From: Microbacterium sp. Root61 | GTDB taxonomy: Bacteria; Actinomycetota; Actinomycetes; Actinomycetales; Microbacteriaceae | Assembly (NCBI RefSeq): GCF_001427525.1 | Contig: NZ_LMGU01000001.1 | Coordinates: 3,355,713-3,419,712, forward strand | Direction: 5' to 3' | DNA length: 64,000 bases | Shown: positions 1 through 8,559 of the stretch, piece after piece | Layout: every line of letters starts with the position of its first letter | Position numbering within the stretch: position 1 is the stretch's first letter | Translations under genes and position numbers: made by a program | The notes under the pieces: model-generated | Database searches by the model: none | What the model saw: only the letters and a program-made list of their open reading frames with translations | Told to the model about the DNA's origin: nothing

Positions 1-516
1 GAGTTGCTCGCGGATGCCGGCGGCATCGATCTTCGCCAACGTGGTGTTGCCGAAAGAACCCGCGTACGACACCACACGTTGAGCGGGGGAGTTGTGTCCG
101 AAGAGGTCGCGCGAATACCCGACGTTGATGTTGCTCTGCACGCAGTTGAAGACCTCGTCACTGCCGATGACTTGCAGGTCGATTCCGAGATCGCGATTGC
201 GATCGGCCGTGATGCCGATGGCGGGGAAGTACTTCACCGCGTAGGTGCGCTTGTGGTTGAAGAACCGAAGCTTGTCTCTCAGCTTGGCGTCGACATCGCC
301 ATACTCGCGAAGCTTCGACAGGATCCGCCGGATTCGGCCCTGCGGCTTCGAGGGCTCTGCCTCCGCGCTGATCAACGGCGTGCCGGGCTCGTAGTCGATG
401 AAGCCCACCTCGGCCGCGGGCTGGACGCCTTCGATAAGGCGCCGCAGCGCATAAGCCTGCAACGACGAACCATAGTTGTAGATCCGTTGCATCGACATGA
501 TGCCTACTGACGCCAC
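1..516 (-). CDS. Polysaccharide pyruvyl transferase family protein (C-terminus beyond window)
   Basis: Only the first 172 codons are in the window; the gene continues past the left edge. Translation of the - strand gives an N-terminal VGIMSM..NYGSSLQAYAL stretch and later GSDEVFN, which are typical of WcaK/CsaB-like polysaccharide pyruvyl transferases that put ketal pyruvate on surface glycans. I chose the GTG at 516 because a run of six G lies five bases upstream of it; ATG codons at 498 and 492 are alternatives. It is divergent from the wecG-like gene at 662, with 145 bases between them for both promoters. It belongs to the exopolysaccharide cluster. The family call is confident; donor and acceptor cannot be told. 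Confidence 0.75.
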   Translation of the reverse strand, partial: MASVGIMSMQRIYNYGSSLQAYALRRLIEGVQPAAEVGFIDYEPGTPLISAEAEPSKPQGRIRRILSKLREYGDVDAKLRDKLRFFNHKRTYAVKYFPAIGITADRNRDLGIDLQVIGSDEVFNCVQSNINVGYSRDLFGHNSPAQRVVSYAGSFGNTTLAKIDAAGIREQL

Positions 517-661
517 GTACGCCCCCCTGTCATTCGATCGCTCGGAAGCGGCGCCCGGCTCGACGCTGGGGGCGGCCCGCACAACTTCAGCCTATCTGTC
601 AATTGCGTCTCGCAACGGGTGTGTGGTCAGGCGGCGACCAGCCGACTCCTAAGCTTGCAGT

Positions 662-1429
662 GTGACTGAATCCCGCGGGGCACTACAGCGCCCAGCCCGA
701 GTTCGAGTTTCGTTGCTTGACGTGGAGGTGACGCCGCTTTCAGCGAGTGAGACGGCCGCGATCGTGCTGGAATGCGCGCGTGCGGGCGAGGGCATCGTGA
801 TCGGCAATCTCAACCTCCATGGCGCATACGTCTTTCATACGAATCCGGAGTTCCGCGAGTTCTGCGAGTCCAGCGACCTCGTTCTGGTGGATGGTGCGCC
901 GATCGCTTGGGCCGGCCGGATCCCGACGACCCTGCGGGTGGGAAGCACTGACTGGATCGACGTTCTGATGCCGATTGCCGGCGGGCTTCGGATCCTTGCG
1001 ATCGGTGGTACCCCGGACTCGTCTCGCCGGGCAGAGCTCCACATGCGCGAGCACTTTCCCGACGCCGATTGGACAGGTGTCGACGGCTACCGAGGGACGG
1101 AGATGGGCAGCGAGTTGCGGGCCAAGATCGCCCAGGCGCAGGTTGTCCTCGTCGGGATGGGAATGCCCCTGCAGGAGCGCTGGCTCCTGCAGCATCGCGA
1201 CCTGCTGGAGGGAAAGGTCGTCGCGAACGTGGGCGGCTGCTTCGACTACTACGCGGGCGTGCAGCATCTCGCGCCGCGCTGGATGGGACGCTTCGGCATC
1301 GAATGGCTGTATCGACTCGCGCGAGCTCCGCGGAGACTGGCCAATCGCTATCTGATGGAGCCCTTCAAGCTCGCTGGAGTGCTGATCCTGCGGCGTGCGG
1401 AAAGCCGCCGTGCTGCGGCAGAGAGCTGA
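662..1429 (+). CDS. WecG/TagA/CpsF family glycosyltransferase
   Basis: A 255-residue protein of the usual length for the GT26 family (WecG, TagA, CpsF), which transfers ManNAc, ManNAcA or a related sugar onto a lipid-linked precursor at the inner face of the membrane. Visible family marks are the NLNLHGAY segment near residue 50, the LVDGAPIAWAGR segment, VGMGMPLQERW around residue 165 and NVGGCFDYYAG near residue 190, with a basic C-terminal helix region. The GTG start gives the expected N-terminus but has no strong Shine-Dalgarno sequence. It is convergent with the polymerase gene, 63 bases away. Role in the second or third sugar transfer of the polysaccharide repeat is inferred from context. 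Confidence 0.85.
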   Translation: MTESRGALQRPARVRVSLLDVEVTPLSASETAAIVLECARAGEGIVIGNLNLHGAYVFHTNPEFREFCESSDLVLVDGAPIAWAGRIPTTLRVGSTDWIDVLMPIAGGLRILAIGGTPDSSRRAELHMREHFPDADWTGVDGYRGTEMGSELRAKIAQAQVVLVGMGMPLQERWLLQHRDLLEGKVVANVGGCFDYYAGVQHLAPRWMGRFGIEWLYRLARAPRRLANRYLMEPFKLAGVLILRRAESRRAAAES

Positions 1430-1492
1430 GCGAGTCGCCGTACCCGGCACGGAACTCCTGAGCCCGGCACGGACGCCGCGCCGGTCAGCAGG

Positions 1493-2956
1493 CTAGTCAG
1501 TTGATTGCCGGTGGCTAGCTATGCGAGTCTGTGCGGCCATGACGCTTGCATTCCGAGGCCGACTCGGGAGCGGTTGACTCTCGGGGTCGGTGTTGGATCT
1601 TCTTGGAATGCTGAGGGCCGCGACAATACCCACCAGCGGCCAGAATGCGCCCGGCAGGCCTTTGTTGGTGAAGCTGATTGCAGTGAAGCCGATGGCCACG
1701 TTTGCGAGAAACAGCCACCACACGGGGGTAGCGATCCAACTCGAACCCCTGTTCTTCAGCCCGCGCCACAGTACAACGGCGATCGCGATCAGGAGCAGTA
1801 CCAACGGGACGAGGCCGACAATTCCGCTCGTCATGAGCGTCGCGAACCATTGCGATTCCGGGGATGTCCACACCAATCCAGTGGGAACCGTCCGATCGGG
1901 ATCAAGCGCATCTGATCGGCCGAATGTCGCGTCGTAGACCTTGGAGCCCCAGCCGGTGACCGGGCGCTCAAGAATCGTCGGCACGGTCTGCCCGATCCAC
2001 ACGTACGCCCTGTAGCCGATCGTGTTAGGGACCCACTCGGGTATCCACTCAACGAAGCGTGTGCGACCGTCGAACTGTTGACCGATCCGCTCGCTGATGA
2101 GAGCGCCGAATATCGCGGCAGCGGCAAAGCCAGCGACGCACAGCGCGGCGAGCATGCCAGGGCGAATTCCCAATCGGCGGAGTGTTCCCAGCAGGATCAC
2201 CACGAAGGCAATTGTCGTGCTGAACGTGAGTGTCGTCAGCAACGATGCGATGCAGAGTCCGATGACGAGGAACGGATAGAGGTCTGAACGCGTCCCGCGT
2301 TCCTTGGCCATGATGAGCAACGCCAGCGCGGCCGCGAATACCCCGGACACGTATGCCCCGAATGACGTCCATCCACCGACCAGACCGGCCGCTCGCAGAA
2401 GACGGCCGTCTTCGACCGCGCTCGCGAACCCTTCGCCACTGACGATCGAGACAGTGAGATCGAGGACGGGCGCGAAGCGAAGGGCCTGAGCGAAACTGAT
2501 CGGTGCGGCGATGAAAATGGGCAACACGAACGCCTTCAATGCTGCGACGGCCGAAGCTACGTCGGTGATTGCGGTTCGGGCAGCAAAATAGGTGAGGAAC
2601 CAGAAGATCGGCTCGATGAGCCCGTTCAGGATCGCGCCATAGTGAAGGTAGTAACCGTTGTGCAGTTCGACCGCAGCGGAGACAACTATGAGCAGAACGA
2701 ACGCGACATCTATCGCTGTGACTCGGACCGTGCCGTACCCGCGGTCCCTTGATACTCGGTATGCCGAGTTCAGCGCCACCACACACGCGATAAGAACCAG
2801 GACGTGCCAAGGGCGTAGTGGAAGGGCGGCTATTGGCGACTTCACTCCGACGATGGCCGCTGCCATGCCGAGAAGCAGTCCGACTAACCATGCAGATCGG
2901 AGGGTTCGCTCCTGAACGCTGCGATGCAGCGGTTTGCGTTCCAATTGTCGATTCAC
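1493..2956 (-). CDS. O-antigen/exopolysaccharide polymerase-like membrane protein (Wzy-type)
   Basis: About 487 residues with ten or more hydrophobic segments spread over the whole length and a longer polar stretch around residues 270-340. This is the topology of O-antigen ligase/polymerase (Wzy) proteins, which join repeat units at the outer face of the membrane. Sequence motifs are weak in this family, so the call rests on topology and on its position beside a flippase and glycosyltransferases. The open frame runs upstream into the flippase gene, but that part is out-of-frame shadow; I take the GTG at 2956, where hydrophobic coding begins, with AAGG upstream. Its first codon overlaps the stop of a 60-codon frame (2953-3135), suggesting translational coupling. 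Confidence 0.75.
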   Translation of the reverse strand: MNRQLERKPLHRSVQERTLRSAWLVGLLLGMAAAIVGVKSPIAALPLRPWHVLVLIACVVALNSAYRVSRDRGYGTVRVTAIDVAFVLLIVVSAAVELHNGYYLHYGAILNGLIEPIFWFLTYFAARTAITDVASAVAALKAFVLPIFIAAPISFAQALRFAPVLDLTVSIVSGEGFASAVEDGRLLRAAGLVGGWTSFGAYVSGVFAAALALLIMAKERGTRSDLYPFLVIGLCIASLLTTLTFSTTIAFVVILLGTLRRLGIRPGMLAALCVAGFAAAAIFGALISERIGQQFDGRTRFVEWIPEWVPNTIGYRAYVWIGQTVPTILERPVTGWGSKVYDATFGRSDALDPDRTVPTGLVWTSPESQWFATLMTSGIVGLVPLVLLLIAIAVVLWRGLKNRGSSWIATPVWWLFLANVAIGFTAISFTNKGLPGAFWPLVGIVAALSIPRRSNTDPESQPLPSRPRNASVMAAQTRIASHRQSTD

Positions 2957-3135
2957 TCCTGCGCAGCCTTCAGTAGTGATGAACTCGTCGCCGGGCTTCC
3001 GTGCGCGCGCGGCGAAGCCCCGCTCGACGACTCTAGCCGCGATGAATCGTCGGGGAGCTGCCGGTAGGTGGGCGTGACGTTCGCGATGGGGGCGCCGCGC
3101 GCAGGGTCGAATCGGCCGTTGCCGGTGACGTTCAT
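2953..3135 (-). CDS. Possible small protein or gene remnant between flippase and polymerase
   Basis: An ATG-started frame of 60 residues lying exactly between the flippase stop and the polymerase start. Its stop overlaps the polymerase GTG in a GTGA junction, as in the translationally coupled pairs elsewhere in this cluster. The sequence is polar (Pro, Ser, Arg, Asp rich), has no membrane segment and matches nothing I recognise. It could be a genuine small coupled gene, the tail of a deleted cluster gene, or chance in high-GC DNA. No good ribosome binding site is visible, only a GAG next to the ATG. Confidence 0.3.
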   Translation of the reverse strand: MNVTGNGRFDPARGAPIANVTPTYRQLPDDSSRLESSSGASPRAHGSPATSSSLLKAAQE

Positions 3136-3147
3136 CTCGACGCCCCG

Positions 3148-4626
3148 CTAGCGTCGCGCCGGCGCGATCAGGCGCGCGATGCCGACCACGGTGCGCAGGT
3201 CTTTGCGGAATGGCGGGACCAGCCACGTCAGCACGCCCCATGTGATCCCGTAGGTCACGATACCAATGACGAGTTGAACGAAGAGAGGAAGATGATCGCT
3301 GGCCGTGACCGCCCACGTTCCTGCGGCGGCGGGAACCAGATTGGCGAGAAACACGATCAGTGCACTGGTCAGCATCCGCCACCCGGGGGCGTCGGCCGCT
3401 TTGCTGTACCAAATCAAACCGATGAACCAGGACAACGCCGTGCCCGCGGCGAACCCCCACGCAACTCCCTCGACGCCCCAGATGGATCCCAACGCGATGC
3501 ACCCCACGAGAACCGGGGCTGACACGAGGTTCACCCACAGGCTGACGGAGGTTGCGCCTCGCGACAAAGCGATCCAGTACGACGCGTAGCTCGCAACACG
3601 GCAGATACCCGCAATGACCAGGATCTGAAGAAGCGCCGCGCTAGCCCCCCATGTATCACCTAGAACCAGGAGGATCAGAGGGGACGCGACGACAGCGGCT
3701 GCGGACAGTATGGGGACGAGGACGACGAGCATGGCCTTCTGGCCGGCGAGCAAGAACTCATTGAATCTCTCGGGATCGTCCTGGAGACGAGACAACACGG
3801 GGACCGCGACCTTGCTCGAGGGCGCGTTCACTTGATTCAGCGGATTAATGACCAGTTCAAACGCGCGATTGTAGTAGCCGGTTGCCGTAGGGCCGAAACG
3901 ATATCCGAGGATCACGTAGTCGGCATTGCGGCTGATGGATGCGACGATCTGAGCGAGCGTAAGGAATCCGCCGTACTTGAGGAAGTACCGCATCCCCGGA
4001 GCTTTTCGAGGCAGCCCGGGAATCCAGCGATCGAACAGCGCGGACAAGACGAGGGCGAAGAACGCGATCGCGATCTGTTGCGCGACGAGGGCCCAGGCGC
4101 CTGCGCCGATGGCGGCCAAACCCACGGCGATTCCCAGGCCCAGCACGGCAGGTACAACATCCGTGATCATGAGCGCACTGAATCTCAATTGGCGCGCGAG
4201 GTGGGCTCGGGACTGTGTCATGAGCCCGTTGAGAACAAAGGTGATTGCTAGAGCCTGCGTGATGGGCGTCAGTATCGGCGAAGAGTAGAACGCCGCAATC
4301 AGGGGTGCGCAAAAGAAGAGGGCCGCGGCGCTGATCAGACCGAAGCCGGTGTTCAGCCAGAACAGATTGGTTCGCTGCTGGTTGCTGAGCTCCGGAGCCT
4401 GGATCGCGGCATTGGATAGCCCAAAGTCCCGAATGGCCTGACCGACAGCGACCAGAGCCGCGATCATCGCGAGCGCACCAAAGTCGCTTGGGTCAAGCAT
4501 CCTCGACAGGATCACGACGCCGAGAACTTGTAGGACTAGTCTCGCGACCTGGCCGCTGCTGGTGACCAAGACGCCGCGGGCCGCAGAACGGCCGAGGCCG
4601 CCATGCGCCCCCGTTCCGTCAGTCAT
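3148..4626 (-). CDS. Polysaccharide flippase (Wzx/MATE-like, lipopolysaccharide biosynthesis protein)
   Basis: A 492-residue protein with about twelve to fourteen hydrophobic segments, the size and topology of Wzx-type flippases of the MOP superfamily, which move lipid-linked repeat units across the membrane. Family-like features are the early RLVLQVLGVVILSRML..DFGALAMI segment and a conserved-looking loop with RNADYVILGYRFG..ATGYYNRA near residues 225-245, as in the WzxC/TuaB subgroup. The GTG/ATG start at 4626 overlaps the stop of the upstream pyruvyl transferase by four bases, so the two are translated from one message. The substrate glycan is not predictable. Confidence 0.88.
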   Translation of the reverse strand: MTDGTGAHGGLGRSAARGVLVTSSGQVARLVLQVLGVVILSRMLDPSDFGALAMIAALVAVGQAIRDFGLSNAAIQAPELSNQQRTNLFWLNTGFGLISAAALFFCAPLIAAFYSSPILTPITQALAITFVLNGLMTQSRAHLARQLRFSALMITDVVPAVLGLGIAVGLAAIGAGAWALVAQQIAIAFFALVLSALFDRWIPGLPRKAPGMRYFLKYGGFLTLAQIVASISRNADYVILGYRFGPTATGYYNRAFELVINPLNQVNAPSSKVAVPVLSRLQDDPERFNEFLLAGQKAMLVVLVPILSAAAVVASPLILLVLGDTWGASAALLQILVIAGICRVASYASYWIALSRGATSVSLWVNLVSAPVLVGCIALGSIWGVEGVAWGFAAGTALSWFIGLIWYSKAADAPGWRMLTSALIVFLANLVPAAAGTWAVTASDHLPLFVQLVIGIVTYGITWGVLTWLVPPFRKDLRTVVGIARLIAPARR

Positions 4627-5894
4627 GCGGGGAGATTCTTCGTTGCCAGTTCACGAAGGGTAGGCGACGATGCGACGAGCTGTTCACGGAGGCCTTCCTG
4701 GCCGTCCAATGCGGCGAATACGGCTCTCGGAAGCTCGGTCCGTACGTCGCCCGCAGGTACGCGGAGGTCGTAGCCGAAATAGCCGTACAGCCCCTCAAAC
4801 TTGTCCTGATATTCCAGCCCCACGGTAGGAGTCCCCCCGACAGCGGCCAGGATCACTAGGTGCATTCGTCCGGATACGGCGAGTACGCAGCGTGAGGCAA
4901 TGAGAGACACTTCACCAGGAAGAACGACTCCGGGAGTCACAAAGACGCGATCTGAGTCCGCGAACTCGCTGAGCAACGAGCGAAGATAGGCAGGCTCGCC
5001 ATCGTCTCCATGCCGAGCGTCGTGTGCTAACGCGAGGCAGGCATATCCAGCTTCCACTAGTGTGCGCACGAGGTCGGTGTAGGCCCTATCTTGGCCTGGG
5101 TACTTCACCGCGATGCGGGGATTCGCGTTTACCAGCACGACTGGCCGAGCGAGTGCGGCCTGGGAGTCGAGCCATTCCTCCACCCCTGCGGCGGTCAACA
5201 CATCGGCTGGTTTTGTGAGGAACGCGAGGTCCGCGACCTCATGTACGGAGCGCCCCCCATCTCGTCGAAGGCGGCGGGCCGAAACCGGGTCGCGAGCCAG
5301 CAACGCCACAGCTGCGGGGCTGCGGCGTAGTGCGCGCTTCGCGAGGGCAGCCGGCTCATCGACCCAGCTAAAGCCAAGGATGCGCGATTCCACACCGAGC
5401 TCGGCAGCGATGGCTGCCAGGCGGAACCGCCGGGCAGCTGCGCGTTCGTTGTAGATCCCATCCATCATGTCCGCGCCGATGACCGCGAAGTGTCGCGCTG
5501 TCGACACGAGCGTGAGGAACTCGCGCAATGCCTTGAGATGCTGGCGGATCCCTCGTCCGTAGACGAGGCCGGTCAGGACGACATCATGCGCTCCAAGGTC
5601 GCTCGCGGGAACGAGTAGGTCGGCGCCACTGTGGTGAACCACCGTGACCGGCCCCGGCGCATGCAAAGTGAATGCCTGATACATGGCTTCGTCGCCCACG
5701 CTCCCGTTCCCTGCGGCAGCGATGACGATACTTCCCGTGCGCATTTCCGCAGCCACAGGCATGCGGCGAAACCGCGCGACGGCGACTCTCTCGCCCCACT
5801 CCTCGAGGACGACAGCCAAATGGCGCCGGACGGCGCGGAGGACGCGGCCAGGCGAGCGCGACGTCGTGGATTGGAAGGGGGAGTTGTGCGTCAA
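4623..5894 (-). CDS. Polysaccharide pyruvyl transferase family protein
   Basis: A 423-residue protein with the GNGSVGDEAMYQAF motif near residue 65 and a C-terminal ASRCVLAVSGRMHLVILA..GGTPTVGLEY segment, both characteristic of the CsaB/WcaK polysaccharide pyruvyl transferase family. It would transfer pyruvate from phosphoenolpyruvate to a sugar of the nascent glycan in the cytoplasm. The frame opens with TTG at 5894, preceded by GGAAG at suitable distance; an internal ATG about 44 codons later is an alternative. It overlaps the flippase start by four bases. Together with the truncated gene at 1-516 it makes two pyruvyl transferases in the cluster, suggesting an acidic, multiply pyruvylated polymer (inference). 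Confidence 0.85.
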   Translation of the reverse strand: MTHNSPFQSTTSRSPGRVLRAVRRHLAVVLEEWGERVAVARFRRMPVAAEMRTGSIVIAAAGNGSVGDEAMYQAFTLHAPGPVTVVHHSGADLLVPASDLGAHDVVLTGLVYGRGIRQHLKALREFLTLVSTARHFAVIGADMMDGIYNERAAARRFRLAAIAAELGVESRILGFSWVDEPAALAKRALRRSPAAVALLARDPVSARRLRRDGGRSVHEVADLAFLTKPADVLTAAGVEEWLDSQAALARPVVLVNANPRIAVKYPGQDRAYTDLVRTLVEAGYACLALAHDARHGDDGEPAYLRSLLSEFADSDRVFVTPGVVLPGEVSLIASRCVLAVSGRMHLVILAAVGGTPTVGLEYQDKFEGLYGYFGYDLRVPAGDVRTELPRAVFAALDGQEGLREQLVASSPTLRELATKNLPA

Positions 5895-6502
5895 GAGTCT
5901 GCTTCCATCATGTGATGCGGATACGTGGGGGGCTTTCAGTGGGACTGACTATGTCAATGTCGTCATCATCTAAGTCCCGCGCTCGCGGTGGCGAGAGATT
6001 CGATAGGGCTGTTGAGTGTGTCTGCTCTAAAGGGAGGGCTTCAAACTGCGGATGCAACCGCTGTGTTCTCTCGATCTCCGTCTCTGCAGCGGGCGCGGCC
6101 GACGGGCCGCCTCAACTGATGGCATACAGCTCACCGCACTCCTCCGCGCTGGAGCAGCTCACGCGTGAGTGTCGCGCTACCTTCGTTCATAGCAGAGTCA
6201 TGTTTCGTGCAAGGACTGGCTGGGTGGCAGGTTGGCCTCGGGTCTAGGCGCAATGCGCTCGCGATGCGGAGCGCGTCATACCGGCGACCGCGTAGAACCT
6301 CGTCCTACGCGTCCAGCGTAGCGGGGCAACCGTGTCTGACCATTGTGCGGCGAGTCCGTCGCCGCCAGCGTCGGCAGTGGCCGATGTGTCGTTCGGAAGC
6401 ACGGTAGGGGCGGCTCAGTGCGTTCTAGGCGATGTTCACCCTCGGCGCCCGGTTGGAGTGCATTCTGAGCGACTAGGGCAGTCCGTTTTCTCGCATAGTG
6501 TT
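5895..6502. other. 608-base stretch without a recognisable gene
   Basis: This divergent intergenic region separates the pyruvyl transferase operon from the two glycosyltransferase genes. Short open frames exist on both strands, but none has a ribosome binding site and a product I recognise; the frame reading into the GT4 gene from 6332 is rich in unordered Ser/Pro/Val and lacks family character before the ATG at 6503. The base composition seems lower in GC than the housekeeping part of the window. It may hold promoters for both directions and perhaps decayed remnants of former cluster genes. Confidence 0.5.
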
Positions 6503-7561
6503 ATGAAGACGAGCCGAAGGGAAGCCGTTCGTTTGGACAGAACACCAAGAACTGCAAGACCGATTCGTGTTTTTGAGTCGGTGCCACCGCCGGGGCCAAT
6601 CGTAAAGTACATCGACTCTCTGGTGCGCTACGCTCCCTCAGATGTCGAGTACTCGTACTTCACGTGGCGACGCGCTTTGCTTGGCAGCTTTGACGTCTTT
6701 CACGTGCACTGGCCTGAGATTCTGGTGCGGAGCCGCTCGGGCTTCAGAGGGTTCATTCGTCGCTTCCTTTTCCGCCTTTTCCTGCTAAAACTCAAGATCA
6801 GACGCATCCCCGTCGTTCGGACGGTTCACAATCTGGAACCGCATCGCGCTGTCGCTCATGCGGAGGCGGAGTTACTCGTGGAACTCGACAGACTTGTGCG
6901 TCGCTACGTTGTGATGAGCGACTGTGCATCGGGTCTCCAAGGTGCCGACTCGGTCGTGATTCCACACGGCGACTTCATCGAAGTTCTAGGCGCAAACGCA
7001 CGTGCGCGCCGGGTGGGTGGCCGCGTCCTGCTATTCGGCCGTATTGAGCCGTACAAGGGCGTAATCGACCTCATCCGTGCGGCGCGAGGAATCACGTCGC
7101 CCGACGTTGAGGTTCGCATCGTAGGGGCGGCGAACGCGACCATGCTCAAGGAGATCGACGATGAACTAAGGCTCAACGGAGATCAAGGTGCCCGCATTAC
7201 TCTCGATCTCCGGACTGTCTCAGACGAAGAGATGGTGATTGAGATGACCCAGGCGGATCTCATCGCGTTGCCGTACAGAGATGCAGGAAACGGCAACTCC
7301 GGAGTGGCTATGGTTGCGCTCTCGCTTGATCGGCCCGTCCTGGTGTACCAGAGCTGCATCATGGAAAGACTGGCTGAGGAAACTGGGCCTGAATGGGTGC
7401 ACCTGATGGACCAGCCGATTTCGGGGCCGCAGATCGAGAGTGCTCTGGCTCGAGTCGCAGAGCTCGATTCAGATTCCCGACCTCCACTCGTTGGTCGGGA
7501 TTGGAAGTCGGTGGCATCGGCCTACGCCGACGTGTTTCGTGCGGTCGCAGGAAAGAACTAA
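6503..7561 (+). CDS. Glycosyltransferase family 4/1-like protein
   Basis: A 352-residue GT-B type transferase. Visible marks are FHVHWPE near residue 70, VRTVHNLEPH near residue 110, the start of the C-terminal nucleotide-sugar domain at LLFGRIEPYKGVIDLI near residue 175, VRIVGAA, and the acidic region ADLIALPYRDAGNGNSGVA around residue 252 that resembles the EX7E region of GT4 enzymes. It would add a sugar to the growing repeat at the cytoplasmic membrane. I start at the ATG at 6503 because family similarity begins right after it. Its stop overlaps the next start (TAATG), so the two transferases form one operon. Donor and linkage are unknown. Confidence 0.82.
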   Translation: MKTSRREAVRLDRTPRTARPIRVFESVPPPGPIVKYIDSLVRYAPSDVEYSYFTWRRALLGSFDVFHVHWPEILVRSRSGFRGFIRRFLFRLFLLKLKIRRIPVVRTVHNLEPHRAVAHAEAELLVELDRLVRRYVVMSDCASGLQGADSVVIPHGDFIEVLGANARARRVGGRVLLFGRIEPYKGVIDLIRAARGITSPDVEVRIVGAANATMLKEIDDELRLNGDQGARITLDLRTVSDEEMVIEMTQADLIALPYRDAGNGNSGVAMVALSLDRPVLVYQSCIMERLAEETGPEWVHLMDQPISGPQIESALARVAELDSDSRPPLVGRDWKSVASAYADVFRAVAGKN

Positions 7562-8550
7562 TGCCCAAAGTCTCTGTCGTCACCGGATTCTACAATCGAG
7601 CACCTGTGTTGGAGCGAACTATCCGCTCCGTGCTCGACCAGTCGTTCCAAGATTTCGAACTCATCGTGTTTGACGACGCGTCAACCGATGACACGGCCGA
7701 TCGTCTCAGAGAGCTCGCAGACGAGTATGCCGATCCCCGCTTTCGTTTTGTCATCCATGATCAAAATCTCGGCTTTGTGAGCGGTCTGTCCGCCGCCATC
7801 GAGAGTTCAACCGGCGAGTACATTGCGATTCAGGGATCGGGAGACACCTCTCTGCCAAGTCGACTCGAGCTGCAGGTGGCTGTATTGGACCAGCGGCCTC
7901 GCGTCGGGGTGGTTGGAGGCTGGTACTACAACGTCCAAGAGGACCTCGGCACGCAGAGACTGCGCCAGCCTGACGCGGACTCGCTGACATACGAAGGTTT
8001 GCTCGAGAGCAACATGTTCTCCCACGGAGAAGTGATGATCCGGCGGAGCACATATGACTTGGTCGGTGGATATAGGACCGAGTTCAAGTTCGCCCAGGAC
8101 ATCGACCTTTGGCTCCGGATGAGCAAGGTCGCGAGCTTCGCGACCGTTCGAGAGCCAATATATGCACGGCACGTTCAGTTCGATGGCGTCTCATACGTGC
8201 CGAAGAAGATCATCGAGCAGACCTGCTATTCGATAGCGGCGCGACGTCTATCGCAAATGTCGGATCCTGACGCCGCCGAAGCGCTCGCGCGCATCCGGAT
8301 CTCTGGCCCTACTGCGGTCGTCCCGGCGGACGACCCGATCGTCCAGCAAAAAGTTGTGAAAGCAGTATTGCGCCTTGCGGTCTTCGGCTCTCCAGCCGCG
8401 GCGCAGACGCTTGCAGACACAAGTGTGACCGATCGACGCACGCGGGTCGCTCTCACGGCGTTCGGACGTGCGTACGGATCACCCCTGTTCAGGCCATTCG
8501 TTCCTATGGTGCGACGCGCGCTCGGGATGGGAAAGCGCGCGACCGTGTAG
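7561..8550 (+). CDS. Glycosyltransferase family 2 protein
   Basis: A 329-residue GT-A protein starting SVVTGFYNR with TIRSVLDQSFQDFELIV and DDASTDDT in the first 45 residues, followed by GEYIAIQGSGD (the DXD-like region, here G-S-G-D) near residue 85 and the acceptor-side motif FKFAQDIDLWLRM near residue 180 that corresponds to the ED-x-x-LW element. These are standard GT2 features. It probably transfers a sugar to the lipid-linked repeat unit. The ATG overlaps the previous stop by one base. The canonical DXD is replaced by the SGD triad, common in this family. It is convergent with murB-like gene, nine bases away. Confidence 0.87.
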   Translation: MPKVSVVTGFYNRAPVLERTIRSVLDQSFQDFELIVFDDASTDDTADRLRELADEYADPRFRFVIHDQNLGFVSGLSAAIESSTGEYIAIQGSGDTSLPSRLELQVAVLDQRPRVGVVGGWYYNVQEDLGTQRLRQPDADSLTYEGLLESNMFSHGEVMIRRSTYDLVGGYRTEFKFAQDIDLWLRMSKVASFATVREPIYARHVQFDGVSYVPKKIIEQTCYSIAARRLSQMSDPDAAEALARIRISGPTAVVPADDPIVQQKVVKAVLRLAVFGSPAAAQTLADTSVTDRRTRVALTAFGRAYGSPLFRPFVPMVRRALGMGKRATV

Positions 8551-8559
8551 GTATTGCCG

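Noticed and set aside
4..510. A 168-codon + strand frame at the left edge
   Set aside because: The opposite strand encodes a recognisable pyruvyl transferase with a good ribosome binding site.
2957..3538. N-terminal extension of the polymerase gene into the flippase gene
   Set aside because: The extension is hydrophilic, Arg/Gly-rich and antisense-like in character; the membrane protein begins at the GTG at 2956.
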